IMG/VR virus record: IMGVR_UViG_3300044642_000074
Coordinates: 1-64,000 of that record
DNA length: 64,000 nucleotides
Source of the DNA: a virus
Reading direction: 5' to 3' (one strand)
A program made the position numbers and the translations under genes. Under the pieces are notes generated by a model that saw only the letters and a list, made by a program, of their open reading frames with translations, was not told where the DNA came from and did no database searches. Positions within the stretch are counted from its first letter, which is position 1; each line of letters starts with the position of its first letter. Positions 45,201 through 53,614 of the stretch are shown here, one piece after another.

Positions 45201-46135
45201 ATAATGATATGGAAGAAAGATTTCGTGCCCTTGATTATGTTAAAGATGAATATAACAAGGGTATGGATTTTCATACTAAGTGGCTTAACTCACCTATGTA
45301 CAAGAGTATGATTAACGCGTCTGATCCTGCCAATGCAAAACAAATTACTGACCAACGTAAAAAACGTCTTTCTGCTGTGACTATGAAATACGTTGATACT
45401 GCATATGGCCCAGATATTAGGACTGGAGCTACAGCTGATAATCTAGGAAATATAAAGGTATACCCAATAGGTGTTGGTCATAACAGCGTTGGTACTCATG
45501 AAATATCTCATGTAACAGACAATGGTCCAGGGCTCGATCTTATACCTGCTAAAGATCAAATTAACATTTTAGAAAAAGCTTATGATAAAGTAAACTTACC
45601 AAAGTATGAAGCTGATAAAGAGTATGTTGATTATATTACTAAACCAACAGAGACAAGAGCTAGATTAAATCAAATACGTCAGCAAGCTTCTGAAAATAAA
45701 TTATATGACCCTTTTACTCAAAAAGTAAACCCAGCTATATATAATAAACTTAAAAATTTTAAGTTTGATAAGTCAGTAGACTGGAGTCCTCTTCAACAGT
45801 TAAAAGAAGCTTATAGTGATCAACAGATTATGGAACTGCTTAATAGTGTTTCTAAAGTAAATACTAATAACGATATGCAAAACATGATGGCCAGTGGTGG
45901 ACAGCATGGCGGTCTTGACCGTTGGTTTGCAGAGAAATGGGTAGATGTAAAGACAGGAAAAGCATGTGGTAGACAAGAAGGTGAAAGCAGAGCTTACCCG
46001 GCATGTCGTCCTTCTAGACGAGTATCATCCCAGACACCAAAGACTTCTTCAGAAATGAGTCCTGCTGAGAAGGCTAAGTTTAAAAGGACTAAGACATCCT
46101 CAGAACGTATAAACTATAATCATAAAAGAAATTAA
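42227..46135 (+). CDS. Predicted ejected cargo protein with ADP-ribosyltransferase and zinc-protease domains
   Basis: A 1,302-residue multidomain protein right after the muzzle gene. Residues ~610-755 match ADP-ribosyltransferase exoenzymes: an N-terminal helix region (PQEANLITGYAHGYDNPLNN), R659/R660 in QVRRGVD, S700-T701-S702 in GFMSTSL, and E742-A-E744 in PEAEAILPKG, i.e. the complete R-STS-ExE signature of arginine-type enzymes. Residues 1091-1095 are HEISH with a downstream E1142 in KPTETRARL, a gluzincin pattern. The N-terminal ~600 residues are not recognised. Glycine-pair linkers (QRGGQY, QLGGQS) separate domains. The C terminus has a Cys/basic motif (DRWFAEKWVDVKTGKACGRQ). Position among cargo genes suggests delivery into the host, like the Alt enzyme of T4. 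Confidence 0.85.
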   Translation: MNKLLQHIMNAGDVSDKFLVHFNNGVPLTKKPLVKAQQGIQNVTVDGKRMRTDSPEYKNLYSKGIGRWMKKDASGNWVPGTANDSGSEFVSSPKTLEEVVVKSTVKPNSLGAYSSKFYRENPFETFFKDRYGQIKDEFTSEPIWAQRAVGGWDRESRQKNIREQIQQEYDKKYSDYLTQRLLQRNPQGDQYRDDWLSNKNFTNRELSILTANENLPQPNLYSQGAQGLYNTADMLALGKLPELAVPGIAKSEVAQYNSPLLTFQPLSIPAKMVQSFYTDDYTFRDAVRGTPNKASLTEDIITDPLTWWTLGGKSLLTAAGKASGINTARFFPEVSNFSKLSKPPKTQFAQDADDFLKAGKEVVDPETGVSKFVYELDDVSTASDNPFVWYPDSQAGKKPYTGGGVELTFDDLVDVSDIPVLNNKISPIGTSGSKTFGSTLSNIYDKGKSKLMKLFANTNQWDVSKPLGTLQDYKSWGNNIHKELDYVDPALIRDAHKKAIKYFKSTGQWGNMQNSPREFGLFIRAELADKIPSFANPVVVDPATGARFNYGQEAWHPSLYPDNQQAMYFSTVRNEAEYYKDAPFAAQEAQPLSWGYDAEKFTPQEANLITGYAHGYDNPLNNVFRARSTVGAKKFYETKGNELNTAVQKNKFPVATQVRRGVDNYPVEILDPVTYKPTGVFKRRSELGVGDVFKDEGFMSTSLNTNHTWGTADASELIDIPGGGVQSYAFPNAMSNSPYFPEAEAILPKGLIRKVEEVREPVSGGSYGFPNNARIRTSILNPYSVLLPVVGGAAAIQGQKKQGGPIVDPRGQWAHPGKVTRIPGSDITMQGVNYPVYAKPNKGKGGMMYPGGNYSFPKADYVDEYPMMQRGGQYIDSVFNANRNLNWVKRLYDKNTPSIQIPGEPYPSTHYMEYADNRVYPQVVQMPDGKLKHLGKNAYDYADSTKTYIKFPTEADAKWFSQNYKKGKGVLGNRQLGGQSAGKSPYFFMNINNDMEERFRALDYVKDEYNKGMDFHTKWLNSPMYKSMINASDPANAKQITDQRKKRLSAVTMKYVDTAYGPDIRTGATADNLGNIKVYPIGVGHNSVGTHEISHVTDNGPGLDLIPAKDQINILEKAYDKVNLPKYEADKEYVDYITKPTETRARLNQIRQQASENKLYDPFTQKVNPAIYNKLKNFKFDKSVDWSPLQQLKEAYSDQQIMELLNSVSKVNTNNDMQNMMASGGQHGGLDRWFAEKWVDVKTGKACGRQEGESRAYPACRPSRRVSSQTPKTSSEMSPAEKAKFKRTKTSSERINYNHKRN

Positions 46136-46146
46136 TTATATATCCT

Positions 46147-47958
46147 ATGGCTAACAAACCTAATAATCCTGCCCTTTGGTCTAAAGCTAAGTCTTTAGCT
46201 AAACAGAAATTTGATGTCTATCCCTCAGCCTATGCTAACGGCTGGGCAGCTAAGTGGTACAAAGGTAAAGGAGGTACTTGGCGTAAAGCTGAGTACGGAA
46301 TGGAAGTACCGTTTATGAATAACGGTGGAGAAAAAATGCCACCCGAGATTGCTCGTGCACGTTTTGCTGCAGCAGGTAATCTTGATAAGATGGGTGATTA
46401 TGGTTATGCTTATGGTGGAGATACACCTAAATATATGCAACAAGGTGGACAACAAGATCAGATTATGATGGTTATTCAGCAGTTTGCTCAAATGAATCAA
46501 GTTGATCCCCAAGAAGTTATACAGCAACTTCAACAGTTGCCTGCTGAACAACAACAAGCAGCTATTCAAAAGATGGCAGAAACAATACAACAAGCTTCTC
46601 AGCAGCAACCTGATATGGTGCAAGCTGCTATGGCTTATGGTGGATATACTACTGGTGTATTTGCTGATGGTGGAGAACCTGATGGGTCTATGGCCCTTGG
46701 TCAGATAGATGCTGCAGTAGATAAACTTCAGAAACTTCGTCAGTTTATTCAACCTGAGTCTGATCTAGAACCATGGGTAAGTTCTAAACTTACTAAGATG
46801 GATGATTATGCAGATGCCGTGTCTGACTACATGATGTATAACCCAGAAGCCCAGGGAGAGATGATGGAAGAGCCTCAGGGACTTCCTATGCAACAAATGA
46901 AAGAAGGTGGTATTCCTACCCGTTACAAGAACATGGGCTTTTCTAAAGTTGGGGCTAAGAAAGAATCTACCCGTCCTGGTAAAAAGTGGATGGTGCTAGC
47001 CAAGAAAGGTAGTGACTATAAAGTAGTACACGGTGGATACGATGGTATGAAGGACTTCTCTCAGCATGGATCTGAGAAACGTAAAGATCGTTTCTGGGAC
47101 CGTATGGGTGGTAAGAACTCAGCTAAAGCCAAGGATCCGTTTAGTCCTTTGTACTGGCATAAAAGATTTGGTACCTGGCAAGATGGTGGAGAGATATATG
47201 GTATGGGTGGATATATACCAGAATATGGCATGGGTGGCATGCCTTGTTATGAATGTGGTGGTATGTTTGCAGAAGGCGGAATGTATGATTGCCCTGATCA
47301 GGAGAAAGACCCTGTAACAGGTAAGTGTAAAGCTGAGGTTGTTCGTGGTAGAGAAGCAAATGCTGCTAACAAAGCAGCTAGTGCAGACATGAACGCATGG
47401 GCTAAGCAAGTTGCTGCTATGGATAAAGAAGTTGCTAAACAGAATGCTGCTCAGTATGCTGGACAAAAAAGTTTTGATTATGACTGGATGCAATCTCCTG
47501 TAGATAAAGCAGAGAAGAAAGCAGCTATTGCTCAATACAAACAATTTATTCAGCAGAACCCTAATGTATTTGTAGCAGATGATTCATCTGGGTACAATCC
47601 AGAACAGAAGTATATCATTGCTTCTAAGCTTAAGCAAAAATCAAGCACTCCAATGGGATCTAAAGCATTCCAGCAAAAGTTTAACCAGGATGCACGTTTG
47701 CTAGATCTTGGACGTATACAGTCTGACATTGTTCCTTTAATGGGTGGCTGGAGTGGAATTCAGAACTGGCTGTTTGGTAATAAAAAATTCGGTGGCTACA
47801 TAGGACAAGACGGAAAGCGTCACATATCTAAGACACCTACCTGGTCTGGAAATACCGGTTATCAAGAAGGTGGTCCTGTTCTAGGGGATGTAATGGATGT
47901 AACACCTGAACAGCTTGAAGTTCTTCGTGCTCAAGGCTATGACTTTGAAATAATCTAA
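46147..47958 (+). CDS. Glycine-pair-rich virion cargo protein
   Basis: A 603-residue protein. The N terminus (NNPALWSKAKSLAKQKFDVY, PSAYANGWAAKWYKGKGG) and the central block KKWMVLAKKGSDYKVVHGGY ... KDFSQHGSEKRKDRFWDRMG are motifs found in many phage virion proteins as I recall. Between them is a Gln-rich helical stretch near residues 98-160. Short linkers with paired glycines recur throughout (NNGGEK, AYGGDT, ADGGEP, KFGGYI, QEGGPV), with a dense run near residues 350-380 (YGMGGYIPEYGMGGMPCYEC). It is placed among crAss-like cargo genes and is probably packaged inside the head or tail. No enzymatic motif is visible. Confidence 0.7.
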   Translation: MANKPNNPALWSKAKSLAKQKFDVYPSAYANGWAAKWYKGKGGTWRKAEYGMEVPFMNNGGEKMPPEIARARFAAAGNLDKMGDYGYAYGGDTPKYMQQGGQQDQIMMVIQQFAQMNQVDPQEVIQQLQQLPAEQQQAAIQKMAETIQQASQQQPDMVQAAMAYGGYTTGVFADGGEPDGSMALGQIDAAVDKLQKLRQFIQPESDLEPWVSSKLTKMDDYADAVSDYMMYNPEAQGEMMEEPQGLPMQQMKEGGIPTRYKNMGFSKVGAKKESTRPGKKWMVLAKKGSDYKVVHGGYDGMKDFSQHGSEKRKDRFWDRMGGKNSAKAKDPFSPLYWHKRFGTWQDGGEIYGMGGYIPEYGMGGMPCYECGGMFAEGGMYDCPDQEKDPVTGKCKAEVVRGREANAANKAASADMNAWAKQVAAMDKEVAKQNAAQYAGQKSFDYDWMQSPVDKAEKKAAIAQYKQFIQQNPNVFVADDSSGYNPEQKYIIASKLKQKSSTPMGSKAFQQKFNQDARLLDLGRIQSDIVPLMGGWSGIQNWLFGNKKFGGYIGQDGKRHISKTPTWSGNTGYQEGGPVLGDVMDVTPEQLEVLRAQGYDFEII

Positions 47959-47961
47959 TCT

Positions 47962-50900
47962 ATGAAAATACGTATTACAAAAAAAGGGCTACCTAAAGCT
48001 CAGTGGTTAAACAGTCAACCTGGAGTTCAGTTACAGCTGCCTGCCAGTTCGCAACCTAACTTTGCATGGATGACATCTCAGCAGATGCAGAATTATCTTA
48101 TGCCTGCTGCTCCACAAACGTTACCTGTTAACAACACAAGCCTTCCTCCTGATGTTATTATTCCTAGGAACTTGTATCCAGCTATGACAGATGCTGAGAT
48201 GGCTCCTCCTGAAGTTCTTGATCAACAAAACCAAGTAAGTCAACCTGTTGATATAGCAGCTGCTTTAGGTATTGGACCAAAGAGAGAAGCTTGGGAAATA
48301 GAGCAGCAGAAAAAATATGATACCGATCCAAACTATGCATTGAAGTTTGATGATAGTGTTGGCTTTGGTATGCTTCAGGGGTATACAGATCCTAAGCGTC
48401 TTACTAGTAGGCAAGATCTTAAGAAGTACGTAAACTTCTTTAACAAAAAGTACGGTACGAAACTAAAGATGCCTACTTACAATCCAGGCTTAGCTAAGGC
48501 TGCTAACGCTGTTAGTACAGGTATTGGAGCTTTGGCCTTAGCTGGTAATGCAGTAGATTATTTAGAAGCTAATAAAAAAGGAAAAGAGTGGGAACGTTTC
48601 TTCCGTCAGCGTATGATGGAACCTGCTCCCAATACTGAGTTTGAAGGTATTGAGAATATTAACTCCGGAAGAATGTTTGAAAACATGCTACCTAAACCTA
48701 ATCAAGGACGTTTTGATTATGGTGGTGTAGCTAACAATATGTTTGATTCTATGAAAATACGTATTACATCTGCTCCTCAGTCCATGGAGTATGGAGGTCA
48801 GTCTAACTACGGACTTGATCTTGGTAGAAGAAAAATCTATACAGACATGCCTGAGTCCCAGGCTGAGTCAGTTACTAGTTCTGTAGGAGCTGTACCTAGA
48901 GCTATGGCGAATATTGAAGCTGAAGGCGGAGAAACTGTCTTTGGAGACATGGACGGTGATGGAGCTATGGAACATATGAACATAGTTGGTAAACGTCACC
49001 ATCAAGGTGGTGTACCATTAAATGTACCTGAAGGAAGTTTTATCTTTTCAGATACAGCTAAGATGAGAATCAAAGATCCTGCTGTTCTTGCTATGTTTGG
49101 TAAGACTATTACAAAAGGAAATAAAGGATATACTCCGGCTCAAATTGCTAAGCAGTATAACATAAATAAGTATAAAGCAGTAATGGAAGATCCTAATGCG
49201 GATCATGTTGCCAAAGCTACTGCACAGTTAATGGTAAACAATTACCGTAAGAAACTTGGTGGCCTTGCTCTGATACAAGAAGAGATGAAAGGATTTCCTC
49301 AAGGTATACCTCAAGTAGCTGAAGCTGCTACAGACAAACCTATGATGGCAAAGTTTGGCGGATACCTTCCGGAATATCAAACAGCAGGACAAGCTCCTCC
49401 TGTTATACCTCAAGCTTTTAGGATAACTTCTTTGACTCCTGAGGTACAAGCTGCGTTAGCTGAATTTGCTAGCCGTCAAAATCCTGGGGGTGGTCAAAAT
49501 ACAACAGTGTCTGCGTCTAATACCAGATCTCCTCAGGCTTTAGCTGATATGAGTGACCCAGAGTTCCAGAAGTTTATGGATCTGGTTAACAAGTATGATA
49601 ATAAGCAGAGAAAAGATGCTAGTTATATAAATTCTATGACAGATGCAGACGCTAAAGAGTTTGCCCGTCTTGCTACCAAGTTTGGTTTTAAAAGAACAGA
49701 CAAAGATGGTAAACAGCAGTATAGAGTTGTACAAGGATCTACTCCAGATTATAACTTTACAATAAAAGGTAAAGACGGAAAACCTCAAAAGATTGGATTT
49801 TTTGGTGGCTACCGTCCGCAGCAATACGAGCGTAGAGTTGTAGAAGATGTTCTTGGAGAAGACTCTGTAAAGAATATGAGTGAGCTAGATATCCGTAAAG
49901 CTTACTTTAAAGAACTTGGTGTTGATGTAAGTGGTATGAGTGATGATCAGTTAAAGGATTCTAAGAAACTTTATACTGATGCAAACTTTTTTCAAAATGT
50001 CTTCTATCCTAAGTTTACTCAAAGGTTTGGTAAAGATGATTACCGTAGCCAGCTTGGTGATGACTTGTTGATTGGTGCTGAGCACTATGATGCATATCGT
50101 AAAAAAGAGAAATCTCAGGATACTACCGTTATAGGTTATATCTGTAAGGGTGTGTCTGCAAATGGTGCTCCTATTGTAGAAAGTTCTAGCTTTAGAGATG
50201 AAGCTGCTTTGGCTGCAGCTGGTGCGTCTAAGTCATACCAAGTAGCTATCTTAAACTGTGGCAAAGACACTGATATAGATATAGATATTATTCCTGGAAA
50301 GAAGAAGCAACCTACTGACTTCATGACTCCTGATAAGCTTACGTTAATGGCTGCTGCAGCTATTCCACCAAAAGGATATTTTCCTTTTGTATCGGATATG
50401 CCGTTTAGACCGGGTCAACTAGCTTTAGAAGACTGGTTAAGCCAGGTTCAGAATATTCAACAGGGGTATAACACTTCAGCAAATATGTTGGGTACATACA
50501 ACCCTGGTACAGCTATGGCGTCTAACTTATCTTTCTTAGCAGGTCAGGCTGGTGATCAGACTGCCCAGGCTATTTCACAGGTAGGCAGCCGTAACGTTGA
50601 CAGATTCAACCAATTTGCAAACACTGAGACTCAGCGTAGACAGAATGTTGATGCATACAATACATCAGCCAGAGACAAACGCTGGGATGGGTACACTGTA
50701 ACCAAACAAAACCTAGATAATGCTCGTAGGAGATATCTTAATACAGTCACTAAAGCCACTAATAATATGTGGGCTAACCGTATGTACTTAGATATGATTA
50801 ATTCTGTTAATCCTTTCTTTAATGTAGATCCTAGATCTGGTCTTTCTTATTTTACAAATGATGGGTATACTACAAAAGATCTTGGAAGAAGTTCTGCCGG

Positions 50901-51162
50901 TGCAGGTGGAGGAGGTATAGATTGGTCTGAAATAAGCAGAGGCTTTCAAGATGCCAAAGGCAAGTTTCCTGGTCTTACTGAAGAGCAGTATCTCAGAATG
51001 ACCAATCAAAGAACTACATCTGTTGATACAAACAGAGACGGTCTACCTGACAGGACAAGTACTGCAAACATGGGACCCATGAGCTACATGTCTCAGATGC
51101 TTCCTATGTATATGGCAATGTCTAACATTGCTAGATCAGCTAATCCTTTTACCGGGCAATAA
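47962..51162 (+). CDS. crAss-like cargo protein, apparent fusion with internal MKIRIT restart
   Basis: A 1,066-residue protein beginning MKIRITKKGLPKAQ; the same MKIRIT start reappears internally at residue 264 (MKIRITSAPQSMEYGGQ). MK(I/V)(R/K)IT openings followed by xYGGQ are what I remember for crAss-like cargo proteins, so this looks like a fusion or duplication. A conserved block near 325-385 contains DMDGDG (329-334) and GGVPLNVPEGSFIFSDTAKM. A second calcium-loop-like motif DTNRDGLPD lies at 1022-1030. Helical regions dominate the C-terminal third (NLSFLAGQAGDQTAQAISQV). It is likely a virion-packaged, ejected protein; no catalytic motif was found. Confidence 0.75.
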   Translation: MKIRITKKGLPKAQWLNSQPGVQLQLPASSQPNFAWMTSQQMQNYLMPAAPQTLPVNNTSLPPDVIIPRNLYPAMTDAEMAPPEVLDQQNQVSQPVDIAAALGIGPKREAWEIEQQKKYDTDPNYALKFDDSVGFGMLQGYTDPKRLTSRQDLKKYVNFFNKKYGTKLKMPTYNPGLAKAANAVSTGIGALALAGNAVDYLEANKKGKEWERFFRQRMMEPAPNTEFEGIENINSGRMFENMLPKPNQGRFDYGGVANNMFDSMKIRITSAPQSMEYGGQSNYGLDLGRRKIYTDMPESQAESVTSSVGAVPRAMANIEAEGGETVFGDMDGDGAMEHMNIVGKRHHQGGVPLNVPEGSFIFSDTAKMRIKDPAVLAMFGKTITKGNKGYTPAQIAKQYNINKYKAVMEDPNADHVAKATAQLMVNNYRKKLGGLALIQEEMKGFPQGIPQVAEAATDKPMMAKFGGYLPEYQTAGQAPPVIPQAFRITSLTPEVQAALAEFASRQNPGGGQNTTVSASNTRSPQALADMSDPEFQKFMDLVNKYDNKQRKDASYINSMTDADAKEFARLATKFGFKRTDKDGKQQYRVVQGSTPDYNFTIKGKDGKPQKIGFFGGYRPQQYERRVVEDVLGEDSVKNMSELDIRKAYFKELGVDVSGMSDDQLKDSKKLYTDANFFQNVFYPKFTQRFGKDDYRSQLGDDLLIGAEHYDAYRKKEKSQDTTVIGYICKGVSANGAPIVESSSFRDEAALAAAGASKSYQVAILNCGKDTDIDIDIIPGKKKQPTDFMTPDKLTLMAAAAIPPKGYFPFVSDMPFRPGQLALEDWLSQVQNIQQGYNTSANMLGTYNPGTAMASNLSFLAGQAGDQTAQAISQVGSRNVDRFNQFANTETQRRQNVDAYNTSARDKRWDGYTVTKQNLDNARRRYLNTVTKATNNMWANRMYLDMINSVNPFFNVDPRSGLSYFTNDGYTTKDLGRSSAGAGGGGIDWSEISRGFQDAKGKFPGLTEEQYLRMTNQRTTSVDTNRDGLPDRTSTANMGPMSYMSQMLPMYMAMSNIARSANPFTGQ

Positions 51163-51188
51163 GTTTATTCACACGCTTTAAACCTGTT

Positions 51189-51234
51189 AAGTTTAGTATT
51201 AAACTTCAGAGATTTTTTAGTATATTATAATGTA
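51189..51234 (+). promoter_or_regulatory. Terminator-promoter-like element, copy B
   Basis: AAGTTTA (51189-51195) and TAAACTT (51200-51206) form a perfect 7-bp hairpin with a 4-base loop. It is followed by TCAGAGATTTTTTAGTATAT and TATAATGTA, six bases before the ATG at 51240. The whole block matches 34144-34190 and ends in the window's promoter-like box. It probably both ends the cargo unit and starts the next. Confidence 0.62.
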
Positions 51235-51239
51235 CACCT

Positions 51240-53600
51240 ATGGCTACATACCTTCCTAATATTACTGACGCAATACCAGAGCCAGCGTTGTTTACGCCTG
51301 ACTTTTCCTTCTTAGATACTATGCTAAGGAGAAGGCAGGGTCTTTATGAGCAAGGCTTTGCTCAGGTAAACAGTGCGTACAACTTTCTTAACAGGGATGT
51401 AACGCAGGCTTACAATGCTCAGACTAAACAAAGATATCTTAATGAAGCTCGTTCTCGTTTAAAGAACTTGTCTGCTATGGATTTGTCTCAAAGACAGAAT
51501 GTTTCTACAGCAACAGGTGTATTTGAACCTTTTTATAAGAATAGTACTTTACTTGGTGACCAGGCTCTTACTGCTCACTGGAACCAGCAGTTAAGTGTAG
51601 CAGATTCCTATCGTTTACAAGACGGAGGAAAAGAGTTTCATGAAGATAATGCTGCTCTTGTCCGAATGCAACAGGAAAAGTTCAGAAGTGATACTCCTGA
51701 TTCATGGCAAAGGTATTACGGTAACCGTGAATATTATACTCCTTTTTATGACGCAGATAAGGAGATGATAGAGCTGATGAAGAACTTTAAGCCTTCTTCT
51801 ACAAAGATTGAAAGGGTAAACGGTATGTACATGGTTACTACCAAAGATGCTTCTTGGACCAAGGAGGAGATTTCTAGATACCTGAACGCTACTTTGTCAG
51901 AAAAAGCAAAGAAGCAGTTAGGTATACATGCAAAAGTTAGATACTCTGATCCTGCTGCTGTAGCTGGTCTATATGTTAACCAGGCTCAGATGGAACTTCC
52001 TGTTATTGAACAGAAGATATCAGATGTTAATGCATCTATAAAGAGTGAAAGAAACAAAGAAAAGCTTGAACAGCTTAAGAGTCTGCGTGAAACATTTGTA
52101 CAGAACAGAAACGAGATTGCTTCAAACTTAGAAAGTATTTCTAAAGGAGATATATCTTTTTTACAAGGTAATGCTGAAAAGTTTGCCAGAAACGTATATA
52201 TGTCTCAGGCTGTAGACCGTATAGCCAAAGGGTTTTCTCATAAAGATATTGAGCAGACCATTGATGCTAACCAAGTAGCCATGATGTATGCCCGCATGGC
52301 TTTTGACCGTGCTGAAAACGAAAAGAACAGAAAGGCTCAACAAGGAACTGAACTTCCTATAGTACCTGTTACTAGGGAAGGTGAGACAGTAACTACTTCA
52401 TACAGTACTTTACAGAATGATATTAAGAATGCTAAGAAAGTATCTGATGCTAAGTTTAACGAACTTAAAGACTACATGACTACTCAAGATGCTTTCCGTG
52501 GAAGATCTTCTGCTAGTATTACAGGGGAGGAAGTACAAAAATGGGTTTCTTCTCATCAACAGAATGAAAAAGTAATAGCTTTTGTAAATGCAGAAACAGT
52601 ACATAGTGCTAAGAATGACCAGCTTACTAACTGGCAAAAAGGTGCTGAGCAGTGGGCTGTTCAACAAATGGGCAGTGAATATGATCAGCTATTAACATAC
52701 CGTGAAGAACAAAAGAAACTTGAAAACAAAGCTGTAAATAATATTACAGGTACTCAAACTATGACTGTAAATGGTCGTACGTTTCAAGTTCCTTCCTCAG
52801 TAATACCGGCAGGAAAAGATAAGTATTATTTTGAAAGAGGACCTTATGGTAAATCTCGGTATGATATAGATAAAGACTTGGCTAAAGCAGGTAGTAAGAT
52901 GGTTGCTAGACAACAAACAGGTATAAATGGAGAGGCTTTAGAAAAGAAGTTTACTGATTTGAAAAAGCAGTATAATAGTAAGCAGAATACTGTGGAGGTA
53001 AGTAAGAATACTCAAGGGTTTACTTTGAGTACTGATGATAAAAGATATAAATCTGCGGTGGGTTATCTTGAATCTATTTCTGGAGCTGATGGTATGATTT
53101 CTGGTGTAAAATGGTTTCCGACTTTAGAAGGGTTTGACATGACCTTTAAGTTAAATGATGCTGATAAAACAAATCCTAAAGATAGAGAAAAGCTAAGGAA
53201 TGATTTAATAAGTACACTAGGAACTAATCAGGTTACTTATAATAAAGACACTGATGTTTTTACTGTTGGAAATTTGGCCCCTACAATATCTCCTAGGTTA
53301 GATCCTTATGGAGGTATTCCACCTGTGCACAGACAAGCGTTATCTTCTATTGAGGGGCTTGCTGGTCAGCCCGGTATGACAAGATCAACTGTTGCTTTTC
53401 CGATGACAGGAAAAGCTGGTACACATGCTGTACAAGTTGTAAAGTTGTTTGGAACCACCCCAGAATCTGACAGTTATATATTATATATGAATAACAAGTC
53501 TATAGATAGACCCTATAGTTCTCCATTGGACGCTTATGGTGCTGCTTTTGGCTTGGTCAACAATCCTGTTGCTTTGAGTACAGTATTGTCTGGTAACTAA
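51240..53600 (+). CDS. Conserved virion-associated cargo protein
   Basis: A 786-residue protein, mostly helical. The N terminus (LPNITDAIPEPALFTPDFSF, LDTMLRRRQGLYEQGFAQVN) is a pattern of large proteins placed before the giant genes of crAss-like and related phages, in my memory. The centre has coiled coils (EQKISDVNASIKSERNKEKL) and the C-terminal ~170 residues look beta-rich (HAVQVVKLFGTTPESDSYIL). The ATG follows ACACCT, right after the promoter-like element, so this gene starts a new transcript with the giant gene. An internal virion or ejection role is inferred from position and helicity. Confidence 0.7.
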   Translation: MATYLPNITDAIPEPALFTPDFSFLDTMLRRRQGLYEQGFAQVNSAYNFLNRDVTQAYNAQTKQRYLNEARSRLKNLSAMDLSQRQNVSTATGVFEPFYKNSTLLGDQALTAHWNQQLSVADSYRLQDGGKEFHEDNAALVRMQQEKFRSDTPDSWQRYYGNREYYTPFYDADKEMIELMKNFKPSSTKIERVNGMYMVTTKDASWTKEEISRYLNATLSEKAKKQLGIHAKVRYSDPAAVAGLYVNQAQMELPVIEQKISDVNASIKSERNKEKLEQLKSLRETFVQNRNEIASNLESISKGDISFLQGNAEKFARNVYMSQAVDRIAKGFSHKDIEQTIDANQVAMMYARMAFDRAENEKNRKAQQGTELPIVPVTREGETVTTSYSTLQNDIKNAKKVSDAKFNELKDYMTTQDAFRGRSSASITGEEVQKWVSSHQQNEKVIAFVNAETVHSAKNDQLTNWQKGAEQWAVQQMGSEYDQLLTYREEQKKLENKAVNNITGTQTMTVNGRTFQVPSSVIPAGKDKYYFERGPYGKSRYDIDKDLAKAGSKMVARQQTGINGEALEKKFTDLKKQYNSKQNTVEVSKNTQGFTLSTDDKRYKSAVGYLESISGADGMISGVKWFPTLEGFDMTFKLNDADKTNPKDREKLRNDLISTLGTNQVTYNKDTDVFTVGNLAPTISPRLDPYGGIPPVHRQALSSIEGLAGQPGMTRSTVAFPMTGKAGTHAVQVVKLFGTTPESDSYILYMNNKSIDRPYSSPLDAYGAAFGLVNNPVALSTVLSGN

Positions 53601-53614
53601 ATATCCTATACCCC

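Noticed and set aside
46225-46752. 175-residue open frame on the minus strand, plus another at 47119-47544
   Set aside because: Both lie antisense to a glycine/glutamine-rich gene whose codons rarely give stops on the other strand. All convincing genes are on the + strand.
50270-50300. DTDIDIDII in a cargo protein as a possible polymerase DxDxD motif
   Set aside because: The surrounding sequence lacks the glycine and flanking hydrophobic pattern of RNA polymerase double-psi barrels; alternating Asp/Ile is more likely a beta strand or chance.
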